Assembly: GCA_021234535.1 (NCBI GenBank)
Contig: CM037840.1
Coordinates: 10,022,643 to 10,086,642 of the forward strand
DNA length: 64,000 bases
Source: Stichopus chloronotus
Taxonomy: Eukaryota > Echinodermata > Holothuroidea > Aspidochirotida > Stichopodidae
Reading direction: 5' to 3'
Shown here: positions 33,111-47,200 of the stretch, piece by piece
How the letters are laid out: each line of letters starts with the position of its first letter
How positions within the stretch are numbered: position 1 is the first letter of the stretch
Position numbers and translations under genes: made by a program
Notes under the pieces: model-generated
Seen by the model: the letters and a program-made list of their open reading frames with translations, nothing else
Database searches by the model: none
What the model was told of the DNA's origin: nothing

Positions 33111-34702
33111 GTTACAACCGATAATGTAAAAATTAACTGATAACGTAAAAACGACCCGATAATGTAAAAAAAAAATTACCTATAATGTAAAAACAACCGA
33201 TAATGTAAAAAAAAATTACCGATTATGTAATGTGTATTTGTGAATGTTAAACAAAAATAAAGAGATGGAGGACCCTCACTCACTAAACACAACATACATA
33301 GCTAAAATGTTGTGTCTGAGTTTAGCCAAAGTGGTTTATGAGTGGGTTATTAATTCTTCCTTGTCGCTTTAGAAAGGGGCATGGAAGAAACGCCGGAAAG
33401 TGTTCACTGATCGGAAAGGTTATTCGTGATATAAATGGCCTACGGTATTGGATATGCATACTCACTGGTCTGTCGTTTTCAAAGCAAAAGGTCACCAAGG
33501 TCACCAATGGCAACGAGAGTCACCCATCGGACCTCTCGTTTTGACCCAATAGTCATTTGCATAGTGTTGATTATAAAAATAATATCACGATTCAGACTTC
33601 CGGGGAGAGAAATTCATCCACAGGGGTAGGGGTGAGGATGATAAATCAAGCAGGATAGCTATATAGTATACATATATACATATCGATATTTATAAATAGT
33701 ACGTATGTATTAATTTAAATGTATTTATAATGTACTTTCACGCAAGATGGGATTTGACATCTGAAAGTGGGGGGAGGGGGGGAACCTTGATGGAATACCA
33801 AACGGGGCCACCAAAGGTGCCGTGGGAGCACGATACACTTCTCTTAACGGTGTGGGGTGGGGCCCACCTAATGACCCCTGGTGGGGTCCCGAGGAAAAGC
33901 TTCGGTGGTTGTCCAAGAGCAGAATCACCTGAAGCTCCTAGGTATTTACAACGTTACAGGCATTAAAATGATGCATTTTCAAATGATGTAAAGTCCGCAC
34001 TTAACTGACACCTAACAGAACACAAGTATCACAATTTGACTACCTTCAACCATATGTTTTTTATTATTTACTTTCTTGAGGAAATCCTACTTCTTCCAGG
34101 TGTAATTTTAGTACGCACAGCAGTACATCACTATAAATGAGGCATCAATTTTAAGTAGGCTTATGAGAAGCACGTGGAAAAAAATATCGAGAATTGCGAT
34201 TCCCAATACATGGGTAGGATTTGGGATTTGGTTGGAAAGGCGCATGGTGCATGTATTAACCTACACTAGTACTTTCAGTGACCCTTACTTTAGATCTTCA
34301 AGTAACAATAGTGTGGCGCTTAGCTGATGATTTGAAAGAAATTGTATGGTGCTAGACAAAATTTTGATTGTATCAGTCACCTCCCTTTGAGCTGCGCGCG
34401 AAGCGCTCCGAGAAGAACCGTCTTAGTATTTTTGCTATCAATGTTTTCCGTCATTTAACATTGCAAAATAATTCGTTGTAGACTATTGGAAATTCTGTTA
34501 TAGTTTCTCTCGTCTCTTTTCCTTTCGCTCATTTTCCTTATTATTTTTATTATTTTTTTGGGATCTGAAAAAAGTGGGGGGGGGGGGCAATTGCCCGTAT
34601 GAAATCGTCTTTAGAACAGTTTTCACATTATCGGCATTTTTTTTTTTTACATTATCGGTCGCCTTTACATGATCGGTTAATTGTTACATTATCAGTTGTA
34701 AC
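33111..34702. mobile_element. 1.6-kb DNA element with about 80-bp inverted termini built of tandem motifs
   Basis: The left end reads GTTACAACCGATAATGTAAA and the right end, reverse-complemented, GTTACAACTGATAATGTAAC. Similarity continues for about 80 bp. Both termini contain CGATAATGTAA-like words repeated about every 20 bp (five on the left, four on the right). Flanks share AGCGA (33105-33109 and 34704-34708), a possible but imperfect target duplication. Open frames inside are short and no transposase is recognised, so it looks non-autonomous. A 12-G run lies at 34576-34587. Confidence 0.75.
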
Positions 34703-35389
34703 AAGCGACAATTTGTTGCTTCTACATCTAACTACAGCTTTGGACAATAAAAAAGGGAAATACATGCAACCGTCTAACGTTTTGCGGTAGCCTGTGAGAT
34801 TATATTTGGGGATAACTACTTTGAATTCCCTTTAACGTTACTTTGCGGGTTAAGAAAATCTCAAGCTGTATGGTACTCCAAGTGGTGAAAGCATATTTTG
34901 GTGATAACGTTGGTAGTGATGCTACCACAAAAATCAGTTATGTGCGTCAACAATATAGGTACAGAATGACATTTGTCGCAACTTTTGTACAACTGAAATG
35001 CTGGTAGCCTTAGAATGTTTTTTCTGGCTGATATTAGATTGAAGGCTTTTAGCCACTGTGTCATGTGTCCAGCCTTTATATTAGTTTAGCTACTTCACAT
35101 TTTTTTAAGTGGTCGGCCAGTCCAAGCACAAGCAAGGGGATGGCCAGCTTGGACTTACTGCAGTTAGGAGGTAGGACTCCGCACGCTGTAAAAGTCCGGG
35201 CCTAGAAAATGCAGAAGTAAACTTTGTGAATGCATTAACATTATATGATACTTGTTATCTGTGGAACTGGATGTTGTTCTCACGATCAAAATTGATTGGT
35301 GATTGGGAAACCTTAGCAAGACATTAACACTTTTTTTTTTGTACCTTTGAAACTGTTACACTCTTTACTTCCACTGGTTTTGAATTACC
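34703..35389. other. no gene recognised
   Basis: A+T-rich DNA with short frames only. The left end continues directly from the inverted terminus of the preceding element. Confidence 0.4.
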
Positions 35390-35850
35390 GGTTGATTATG
35401 TGAAATTGAGAAAACTGTTTACCACCAGAGCAGTATAGCAGAAGTCAGAAACTTACTGAGCCAAAATAGCCACCGAGTGCTAGAAATTCCTCGACCGGAT
35501 TCATGCCGTACTGTTCCCTCCCGGCAGTCTTGTCCAGCATCCTAATTCTATGAGTTGAACGTTCTTGTTGTCACACCTCAAGTTTCCGTTTTATGCCAAA
35601 TTATCATACATGTTTGTGAATGATAAAATTTAAATGACAAATTAAAAGCTAGGTTTACTACAACCAAGTACGGGACAATATTCAACAATTAATTCTAACA
35701 ATAACTGTAAAGAGACAGGTTTTTGTCTGGGTTGTTTTTTTTTTTTCGAATTTGCTCTCCTAGCTATATTGGTAAGATCTAACACTGTGGTTAGTGCTAT
35801 AAAAGTTTATCTAAGTCCATTAAATAAGGTGTTAAATGCTCCGGTTAGTA
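35390..35850 (+). repeat. duplicated block, MITE-free paralogue of 11190-11960
   Basis: Aligns with the 10.6-12.0 kb block on both sides of its MITE. At 35760-35800 the sequence passes from CTATATTGGTAAGATC into CTGTGGTTAGTGCTATAAA without the 367-bp element. It marks the left part of the duplicated unit that carries transporter copy B. Confidence 0.7.
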
Positions 35851-37440
35851 ATAGTTAAGTACCTAGGCAGTTATGCCGTAAATAGTCATAGCTCCCAGTC
35901 CCATTTAAGTACCGTATATTTTAAATGCCCCAATACATAACTCTATGCTTAAAATCCACGGGAAATATGATTTGATGTAAAAGATGTGTGATTGTCTTTT
36001 ATAACATCCACTTTTATATTACCTATTAATACATATTAATATATACATAAAATGACCAAACACTGCATATGTACAATATTTACAATAAGATGTTTCATGG
36101 GTTGTACCATTACAATAAACAATCAAAAAGTTACTGCCTCTCACAAGAACAACGCGTGTAGCATGTGGCCGGAGATTTCTCTACATTTTTGTTGCAGCAT
36201 AACTAAAACAAAAACAAGAAGTATCCCTCATTGTCTTGCTAACAACAGTTTCGTTAATTAAAAAGACAAATCTATGTTTTTGAGTCGAACTTAATTGGAC
36301 ATTGACACCATGGCAGGGGGGGGGGCGTTGTGAGGACAAATAGTGAAAACATTTTCGTTGCTAGTATTATATGTTTTTCGGATATGTTATCGGGGTCATA
36401 TGCTCGAGTTGTGAAAAAAATGGCGGTAGAAAATGCAGTGGACAGTATAGTAATTACGATTGTTTGTAGATATCTGGCACGTACAGTAAAAACGAAAAAA
36501 CAAACAGTCACGTATAGTTATACAGCTGCTCCGTGCAGTGGTACCTTGATATACCAAACAACAACGTAAGTAAATTGCTTTGAAGCACTTGGACTGGCTG
36601 GATAGTTGATGTTCTTGCGGTACCATACATGTTAACCCTGTACTCGATTTGTAAGGATATAGTACATCTCCAGGGTAGCACTTTTTTTTTTTTTTGGACA
36701 CAAGTACTTCAGTTGATTTGATAAAAAAAATATCTATATACTTGAGGTGCTTAAACCTTTTCTTGTGATCAACTTTAGAGATAGAACCGTCAAAAAGCAA
36801 ATCGAAGTACGCTGATACTATAATGCTACTCGTTAATCGTGCTGCCGTTGAAAATGAAACTGTTAAGGCATGAACGGACTGCATTTCACTATCACAATGT
36901 AAAATCGAGTAACTAGTTTAACCGGGGGCGTAAAGTAAACTTATTGAGTCAGACCAGTTATGAAGTTTAAGTAGAGAACGAACACCCTTTTCAATGACGT
37001 TATGATGCAATTAGCGTCCGATAGAGTGTTTGTGCCATCAGCCTTTAAACGAGTAGAAATATCTGGGAGAGCAATATTGATGTCATTAAAGTCAATTGAA
37101 AAATAGACAAAGTCCAAGAATGGAACCAAGTTGGCGAACTCCAGTGATGACATCTGAATAACAGAGAAAGTTGTATTGATAAAAAAAAAAAAACACTGTT
37201 AAGACTCTTTATTGGTTAGGGGTGACGAGAAAAAAATATATTGTGGACTTTCTTATGAATAAAGTAAAAAAAACAAACTTTTGCAACAAAATGGAATGAT
37301 CTGCAGTGTCAAAAACCTTCTCAATGTATGAATACATATCCAGTACATGCCTACACCTATATCCTACATATGAACCCCGTTTTGTGAAAGAATTAGATCA
37401 TCAACTCTTGTTCAGCTCTTCCTAAAAATAACAACCAAAT
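35851..37440. other. no gene recognised
   Basis: The longest frame (minus 36396-36884, 162 codons) has no recognised domain, is interrupted by an A/T homopolymer and has no exon-like borders. The position corresponds to where copy A's unit carries the Penelope-like element; no retroelement motif is found here. Confidence 0.4.
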
Positions 37441-38061
37441 CAGAGCATAAGGCGGTAGTTTATTGCGGGTTTTTATTCCACCGGTGCATTTTGTCATCTT
37501 GAAGCGTCGGAGCAAAACGACTGAACGGATGGTATACCGGCATACAAAAGTTTAATGGGGGTCATATTTCTCTTTAGTAGGTGATATACGAACGTGGCAG
37601 AGATATGGATGTTAGGACCAATCAATTCGTAATTTTTTCATTAAGATGAGATGGTTATTTTTCTCCACATTTAACCACGTGTATTGCACACAAAACACCT
37701 TTAAAAGGTGACACACTATATTACTCCTCCACTACGACGGTGGCACAGAGAATGTTAGGACCAATCAGTGCATCGTTTGTAAATGAAGGTAAGGGCTTGG
37801 CCAATCACGACCTTGCTTCAAATTATATCTTTGATGTGACAGCATACGTAGTCTATTAAATATACCGTACAGAAGGTAACAGTGGCTTGTACGTACTGTC
37901 TGTGCCACCGTCACATTCCTCGTCATGGTCAATACAGGTTACAGTGTATTGCCATCTACCAAATGCTGGTAGGAATAGCGCCCTCCGAAAGATTATTTTG
38001 AAAGTCACATCAGTGAAGTCAGCCAAGCGATTAAAAACACAACATCAACATTTGAGATAAA
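37441..38061 (+). promoter_or_regulatory. putative promoter and 5' leader of transporter copy B
   Basis: Conserved with 15500-16630. It contains a perfect 14-bp inverted repeat, GACGGTGGCACAGA at 37736-37749 and its reverse complement at 37899-37912. CCAAT words in GGACCAATCAG and TTGGCCAATCAC lie between its arms. The leader CGATTAAAAACACAACATCA directly precedes the start region. No TATA box is obvious and the start site is not known. Confidence 0.4.
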
Positions 38062-38257
38062 ATGAGAAGGAATACTACTTTTGTCAATGTTCGTTCCATG
38101 TCAGTCTTTGTGTCTGGGTTTATAATGGTATTTCTCTTCACTGGATCATTCAAAGCAAATGGAGTGTTATTTTTTGATACCGTCACTGAACTACGTTCAT
38201 CCAACTTCCTGGTCGGCAGCGCCTACGTACTACAAGTGGCCGTAGCATTTGTAATTG
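38062..38257 (+). CDS. copy B exon 1 (residues 1-65)
   Basis: Starts MRRNTTFVNVRSMSVFVSG. The donor GTAAG follows GTAATTG. Its middle part is identical over more than 45 bp to the dead exon 1 at 7080-7128, so the pseudogene is closer to this copy than to copy A. Confidence 0.92.
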
Positions 38258-41200
38258 GTAAGTGTTGTTTTTTTTTCTTTTTCTTTCTGTTCTTTCTTAC
38301 TCATGTGTATCGTAGCCATCCTATCGCTCCTTCCCAGACAAATAGTGAGAAAGATGCAGCTAATTATTCCAGGTAATCAATTTTATGTGAAAAATGGATG
38401 TGAAGTGAGGAAAGTCGTGACGTAATACTTACGCCAGAAAAATGAAAATGTACCAACGATGGAGTGTTGCGTTAGTTACTATTGGTAACCGGATGCAGAT
38501 AAGGGAGTAGTATTAGTTATAATTATACTTCAAGAGTCGTGAGCCATATAGTACGATAACAATCGTAAGGTTGTGGTAAAAGACTTATTTATTGTGTTGT
38601 ATTGTAAGGGATTTGTTGTGAAACATATATCATACATTCTCCTCAGGGGTATGTAATACTTATGGGTAGGTGCTTTCTTAATTATTGATTTTAATTGTGA
38701 ATAAATTTTAAAACCGCCAGGTAACCTTAACGTGCAATTAGAATCGTTGTGAGTCATAAAATCTACTTGATGGGAAATATTAGAGACTCCAAATTACCAG
38801 CATTTTTTTTTTAATTTTCCCACTACCATCGCTCTTCGAACGAATTCTATTTTTCTATATATATATTTTTTTGGAGGGGGGTGAGGGGTGGGCCGTGAAC
38901 TTGGGGAGGTGAGACACATACCAGGTAAACGAGGAACCGTATATGGATGATCAGTTCTAAGTATACGAACATATGTAGCGTATCTCAATGAATTGTCCAA
39001 GCACCACGTAACAGCTGCCATTCCCTTCATAGCTAGTACATAGACCATCAAATAGCTTCTTTGATCTCCTTGATCAAGGGTGGCAAGAAATTTTGCTAGA
39101 CCCTGGGACTATCACCGCCCTACTTCTTGTATGTTCGAGTGAGTCCGTTTTGTCGCAATGACGAATTTTATTTTCCATTAATGCTACTCCCACCTTGTTA
39201 GTAGTAAAAGCCGAAGGTAAGATATTCTCTCGTGGTAGTGGTTATAGTACATAGAAATTTCGTTGGACCTTGGACTATCAGCTGCCCTACTTCTTGTATG
39301 TTCGAGTGAAGTCCGTGTTATCGCAATGACGAATTTCATTTCCATTGACGCTACTCCCACTTTGTCAGTAGTGTAAGCAACTAATTGCCAGTAGCGGCGA
39401 AGCTAAGATACTTTCTAGTGGTAGGGGGTGTGCTAAATAGAAGTTTCTACAACCTTCTCTAGATCACGTGGCATTGATTTTTCAGGTTGAGAAGGGGTGA
39501 CGTCATGGGCTTAAGCTGGTCCGGATCTTTACAAAGGAGTGACGTCCTGATGTGAGAGGACTGATGACTGATCGTCGTACGGGGGGGGTTGAGGGGAAGG
39601 GGGGAAGGTAGGGGTATAATACACTAAAAGCAAAATGGTACTGCAGTTGATGCTACATTTAAACTGTGTGTATCTTTCGGATTTCCAAACTTTTGGGTAA
39701 TGTCTCAAAAGTTTTACTTTCCTTTCTTACATCATTCCTGGGTAAGTCGGTGTTTATTCAAACCATCGCGAAATCTGTATAGCCTGTACCCATTTTTCCG
39801 TTATTCTGCCGCTTTTGTCATCAAGATCCTCTTGTTCCCTTGCCCCTCTTCCTTTCCAGTGGCTGCACGACTGGCTTCGATAATAATACTTTTAAATGAG
39901 TCTTCGTAAAGACTTTTCTTTTCTTTTAAATTCTGCTTCATTTTCTCAAAGATATTCCCATGCAGGTTTTAGCAAGCTGTTTCAATCGCACAATACATAA
40001 TCCTGATCCCAGCTCATAACATTTAACCTTAGGTGCGCACATTAGAGGAATTCTCCACCTTCTTACGTCTCTTAGATGCTTCTTATGTCTGAAAGATGCA
40101 AACAGTATTGTAGATAAGTTATCGTTATCATTTTCAGGAAATATCTCAAAGAATTCGCAAAGTGAATTATTTTAGTAAATATTCGAGGTACGAGCCTGTT
40201 GCTAGAAATCAATCGGTTGTAACGTAGTACCGGCAACTCTAGATTGAACATTGCCCTTGATTTTTAGCTCATGCTCTGTGTTATAGTACTGTTCTGATCT
40301 CTCAATTGTTGATAAAACCTTAGTTTCACCAGGGAGTGGCATAGACCTACCTTTGAAAGCATTGTTCGGAGCTACCTAATTGTTTAAGGGTTAGTTGACT
40401 TAAATGACGTCGGTCTTTGAATGATATTGAACTGGTACTGACGAATAAAGGATAGAAATACCTTTAAGCAAATTACGCAGCTTACCTTTGCTTGGTTTGG
40501 TGGGTCTTAAATTATAAGAAGCAATTAAATTTTATGTCCATCACAATAACAACTCTGCTCGTTTCATAGGGCTTAGTAGGTTAATATCTTACGAAATGTA
40601 TCTTACTGAAAGTATCTTACTAGATGTAGACGTTCATAGGGTTTTCTTTATCTCTGAACGAAAGAGTTTGTGCGTCCAAGACCTTGTCAAAAACAGGAAG
40701 AGTGCAAAAATGGAAAACGGTTTTTGTCGGTTCTACGTCTCATATTTTCAGGCTCGTGCTGAAATCCCACTTTCAAAGCGTTATTTCACATCTAAGGAAG
40801 CTTCATCTGGTAAAATAGTTGTGTTTAACCGATAGAACGGTAAAGAATCCCCTATATTAAGTGAAGCTTTTTGTTGGTGGAGAATTCCTTTAACTGTGAG
40901 TGCAGCAACGGCATATTGTCTGGCATGGTAGTACCTGTGGATTTTCTGTGTAGGTTAAATTTGAGGCAACTGGATAGCTGTTGACTAAAAAGTGAAAGGA
41001 AAATTTATCGGAAAATTTATTGCCTAACATTTCGCAAATATGAACTTTTCGTGTCTCTGTTTTTGTGAAGATCACGAGAAGAAATTCCACTAGTTAGACG
41101 AAACCCAAATAGTTGGTCCACATGCGTTGCTATGACGATGCAAAAATATACAGGTAGGTGAAGTCTATAACTGCCCAATTTTAGTAATTTCGGTCAGTTT

Positions 41201-44200
41201 AATTAGCATCTACTTCGAATATGTTACACTCCAGATCATTAGTTAAAAGGCAAAAATACCTTTGGCTCAATATGAATATATAGGTTCAAATTCTGATTTT
41301 CAATTCTGATTTTGAAATCGTCAATTCTTCTTGATATAAAAATCTTGTTTATTCAACTAAAAAAAGCTATGGAAAAGGGCGCTCGTTTTCCCCCGTGATT
41401 TCATGCAACGCTTAACAAGTTAGCAATCCCTTAGCTGAGCCTGAACGGTGCACCAATTGCAGCAGACGATTGCAGACATATATGCATACAGTCTGAAGTA
41501 TATCGATCCATTTCAAATACGCGATGGTGTAAAGAATATTGCACACGAACATTACCACAGATGATGTTGTTGCTTCTGCAGCTACCATGTCTGGGTCGAC
41601 ATGAGTAGGCCGACGAGAGTAGAGAAGTATATGAAAAGTCAGTAACCTTCCAAACGATGAAGGACATTAAATTTGAATTCAATGAAATCACTGAGGTGTT
41701 TACAACTCCACGGTGAAATTATACCGGCACGTATACATTACGTTGCAGACATGATTTTGGTACTACTACAGCCTTCTGTTTCTAGCCACCAAAAGTACCG
41801 CTTTCCAAGCAAACAGAAAATAGTTTGGAGATATTGTTTCAGAGTTTAAAAGAAATGTGACGAAAAAATGAAACGAAGGCTTGCTTAAAGATAACCGTTT
41901 GTTCATGGAAAACAGTTGTAGAATATGGGTATCATAATATTTTTATCACCACACTTACTTGTTGTTACCGAACATCGTGAAAGATGTTACAGTGTAACTC
42001 AGCTTCAGAGTCCTCCAATATTCTTGCTTTCACAAAGACATTTGTAACTACATAACTCAACTTACATAACTCGTAAACTTCCATTAACTCAACATTTGAC
42101 AACAATTGACCCCGCATAACAGAATGTGTTTAACTTTCTCGTTATAAGCATAGAACCTAACACCAAATACTTTATACCACGGTATCCTTTAACATCTGCA
42201 ACTTGAACAGGCTTAAACCAGTTGTTTTTATTACATCCTCTGAATTTGTTGACGCTCTTCGTGGAAACTTAAGGTCAAAACCCAAGTCCGCAGTCACATT
42301 TAGACTGCTTACAGCATGCTCCAGAAAAAAAGGGACTCTTGCCTGAGCAAAGGCGTCCTCTCTTCTGAACTAAAGATTCCTAACGGAAACTGTATTTCTT
42401 CAGTAATTCCTGTGAATTATTTTTGAAGAAACAAACAAATCAATTTTTTTGGTCACGGTAGTCACGGCTCGTGGCGACTAGGAGGGGGGGGGTAGGATTG
42501 GTTTGTGCCTCACCCCACAAAATTTTCAAAGCGACAGTAGTCGGAAGATCTGACGTACTATATCTCAGTCTCATATCGATGCCGGTATGCCGGTATGCCG
42601 ATGTGAGAATTGTAATTAAATCTACGTAGTTGACCGTTCATCACACAGGCTCGTTAAACTGCAAGTTTCTAATAACATGTTCAAACAAAGTGGGAATCAC
42701 TTTGTTCGCACGCATAGCTAATGCATGGCTAAATGCATGACTAATATGTCGTACATTTGTCCTGTGCAAGTATGCTTTGAAAATTATACCCTACTAGGCA
42801 TATATTAAGCATGTCGCTTATATTAAGCATTATCGCTGTAAGTTTTAAACTATTTTATTGTTTTTGTCTACAGTAACGTCCTGTACGTTCAGTCTGTAGT
42901 AATTCATCGCAGTCTGCATTCATTTTTTTTTCTGATTTTTCACATATCTTTTGACATATATTATACTTTCTATGGACACACCTGTTCTCTTATTATTACA
43001 GTACCACTTCATTCATATTTTTGCTCACTTGTTACACGCTCTTCGATACAACTGTTTGGTATTTTCTTCATAGTCAGTCTGTGATTATTTTATGCTTGTT
43101 AGTTCCACTTCTACTTTAATGGCCAGCGTGCACTATGTAATGTTACGTCTAGTAACCATATTGGTTCAATATGCTTTGTAGTTTACTGACTTTAATAACT
43201 AATAATCACCAAACCAGGAGGCTGTTGACTGATTCTGTATCTTTTCACTTTTAGATTAATATGTCTCACACCGTTAAAGCTACTCTCTTATGTGCACCGT
43301 CTCTAGACTGTGCACTGATCTGTTCAATACAGAAAAAATTCACTTCTTCAAAAGCAGTGCTCTGGGACACAGAGTGATAGATTATTCAAATTAAGGAAGG
43401 ACGGTGACCATCGTTAGAGCAAATTAGTTGCTGGTATATAGAAATTCACTAATTGAAGAATAAGACTTGTTCGCCAAAACTTTCGAAAAACATGATTCAT
43501 CTTCAGTAGATCCTCTTATGCATGTTAACTGATCACAATAAACCATATTCCCATCGAAACTTGACCATCAGCTCTCGTTCCAGTCTACATGATTTGGTGA
43601 CGATGAGGTGAGCTCAGCCGAATAGCCACCCAACCACTCAAAGTGAATCAAGAAACATCGGAGGAAAGAACATGCCTCTCGAAAATGACTACGGGCAGTA
43701 TTAAAGTTGATTGTTTCAATACTGCCCATGACGTCATGGATAGTACAGATATCTGTTCAAAAACAAAAGCAGTGCATCATATTACAACCAACAGTTATAG
43801 CGAACACGTCTCATGACACAGGATCGGCAAAGATCAAGTCTTTTGAACTGAATTCAATGCGTAATACAACTCTATCAACAACAAGTTGATTTAAGAATAG
43901 TTTAAAATTTTCTCAAGAATTCAGGATGTCTTAACTACCAACGTAACAGGATGTGACAGCGGAATTCTGGTTACCTACTTGATACAGCATCAGCCTTTGC
44001 GCTCACCAAAGCTTAAACTGCCTTTCTTTCGGTAAAGCAGTCGACGCTCGTTTTTGCAGTTGTGCTTCATCATAGAACGTTTTAACTGAAGAAAGCGAGA
44101 GTGCGTAGACGTATGCGTACACGCGAACGCATTCTCGCAATCCATCACCACCTCGAAAATTATTGCACTCCTCAGGGCCGTCACTTGTGAAAGAACAGGC

Positions 44201-47200
44201 TAATCTAGCAGGAAGCTTACAGAATGACCGCAAACCACTGAGGTGTCACGTCCGTTTTAATGTTTGCTGCCAATCTCAGTTTTTATTATAGCATAAACGT
44301 ACAGTTGCATTGTCAAAGACGTTAGGATGACCATTGCTAGAGTCCAATATCTTCGTCTTGGGAGTCAGTATAGTAGTACTGCACTGCCTGCACTGAGAAA
44401 ATAGTCACGGCTGAAGAAACCCAAAATGCCTCATGGGAAATTACTCCTACCAAAATTATTGAGTTCAACAATTGGAGTTCGTGCACGCCAGCATGCACTC
44501 GAGGACAGTTTCGGTGAAATGTAGAATTCAGTACTTTTTTTTTTTTTTTTGGTTTTTGAAGGAAAAAGAAAATATTCAAAATTTAAACTTAATCGACAGC
44601 AGGGAAAACGAGCCAAGGAAAATCACCAAAACCGATAGAGAGCAATAAAACAAAATCATCCAGACTATACATCCAATTTTTCAACTCTTCCTTTCACTCA
44701 AGAATACATTTTGAAAACTGATAATCACCAACTACAGACTTAGGATGTCTCAGTCATTCTAGCGGTTTTCCATAATTCCTTCCTAGGGTTGTATGTGCAA
44801 ACGTATGCACAAAGGTTTTGGGATATCCACCTTTGCTAATGCTATCCTTCTTTGGGGGAGGGGGAGGGGGTGCAACAAGAGTTTTGTTGCCTTTCCGTCA
44901 GTATTAATTTCTCTTAAATCCCTGCTGCAGTCGCCATATCTCTAAAGCACATAACAGGGATTATTCCCTTCACTTTTCGTAACTGAGAAACGGATGTTTA
45001 AATAAATATAAATTAGATACAAGAATAGTGGACACGGTTATCTGTTCGTAAGGTTATTTCGATTTCTTTCGTTATGAAGGTTACCACCCATTGACACGGT
45101 TATATCACCTATATAGACGTGCATAGAGAATATGTTATAGCGAAAGAGAATTGCAAACTTAGCGAGATGACTGAATTACACTGAACAGAAAAAAAGGAAT
45201 ACAAATGTTGCTTCAAAATGGAAAACGTAACCCATTTTGTCAACCAAATGCATCTGTATATTGTTACGTACCTGCAGCAGGAGATGCTAAATATAACGAC
45301 CAAACGCCATGTATATATGCTGAATAAAGTTCAGTACATTCAATTATTTGTTATTTTCCATCTTTACTTTCAGCTGGGGTAGCCGGAGCTGCTCTGGAAG
45401 AGGTCAGTAACCGTGTTCTTGGTATCACTGGGGGTTTCCTTTTTGGTCTGGGTTTTATCTGTTATGGATTATTTGGGTCCAATCTCCGGCATCTTTTTGT
45501 CTTTATGGCAATAACCGGTAAGTCTGCACAACTCAGATGTCACTGTGTAGCTACTGCAGGTGCAATTGTGTTACAACGCATATTCTTAAAAAGAGAAAGT
45601 AAGAGACTAGCCTTGATGGATTATTACGACCGTTATATTTTGAACACGAAATAAATAGCCTTGTAACTTCCTAGCACTGAAAAGAGTGTTTCCAAGATGT
45701 AACTTGAACTTGCAGTATCTTTTGTGGTCGCTTCCTGTTATCATTTCGTGAGCTCAGTAACCCCTCCCCCATGTTGCAATGGATCGGTCTCACTACTATG
45801 GAACTGAAATAGAGGGCCTTCTCCCCTTCTCAGTGACCCAACTTTTGCTGCCTATCAGTATGTGATCAGCTGATCAAGAAGACCTATTCATTTCTTTTTA
45901 TCCCCGTTACAGGCAGTGCTATCTTCCTCGGGTAGCACACAATAACACAATCGACTACATCTAATCGACCGTGTGAAAGTTTACTGATGGGAAACCTGAT
46001 GGGGGATACCATTACAGTAAGGGGGGAGGTAAAATGAGATAAGGCAATGAAGTTGGTAACAAAATAAATCACACTTTATCTTTTGTTCTAGTGTGGTATG
46101 AAAAACTGGATTTTTTAATTTAATTTGTCTGGAATGAGTCAAACGAAGTCATGAATGGTGGTAACAATGCCGACAAATCTTTGATCTTTTCAACTTCAAT
46201 CAGTGAACCTCAGACTTGAGCCTCCGCCTTTGCTCTCCGTTTGTTTAATGAGGAAAACTCAGGGCAGGGAAAACTCAAAGGCTTGACAATATGGATACTA
46301 CTTTGTTCAGTAGGTTCTTGAATGAGGATGTGCCTGAGATATTAAAACTTTCCCTTTCAAATTAATGGTCTGACCAAACACTTTTTATTTCATTTACAAA
46401 TGAGCAACTATCTATGAAATACCCCAATGGCCATTGTCAGATCATTTTATTTCAATTACTGTTTTTTTTTTTTTACCTTAGGTGATCACATAATCATTTT
46501 CGCTTACATCCACATGTAAGTTTTATTATGATTCACTGCTCCACGCTAAAATTAGCAACTGGATAATAATTCAAGTTTAGATCGAGGAGTGATTACAGGA
46601 AGCTATATCATCACTCACTAAATAGTACAAACATGACTGTACTAAATTAGGGAACAAATAGAGAAACAACGGACAAGGAAAAAAAGGAAGGGGGATATTG
46701 ATGATGGCAGTGAAGTCAACGAGAAGCAAAAAAAAAAAAAAGCCTATGAATCACTCCTGAGAAGAAATCAAGAGGGGTTAAATTCAAAGATTATCAAAAA
46801 AGTGATTTCTCACATTAAAGGAGATAAAAGAAGACATCAAGCCTTAAACGTGATATCCCGATAACTCAGGTATATGTTTTTTTTATTTCTAATTTAGGCC
46901 AACGACCATTTTTCGGGGGTGGCCACGTCTCTTAATTACTTCCTTTGCTGGCTGTATAGCTGTATAATTACTGTTTCTGCATAATTAAATCTGTGTTTTC
47001 TTTTTGCTTTCAGCAATCGGTGGTGGGTTCTTACACATCGCAATGTTTATGGCCTATCTTGAACACTTTCGGGAAAAATTTCCAGTGGCTTTCTCGACCC
47101 GAGAATTAAGTACTTACCTTGGAGTATCGGTGATGCCACCTTTAATGGAAGTTTTTCGTTCTGAATACGGTTTACATGGATCTTTTCTACTACTTGGGGC

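Noticed and set aside
36396..36884. 162-codon minus-strand open frame
   Set aside because: No recognised similarity, runs through a lysine homopolymer from an A/T tract, and has no exon borders.
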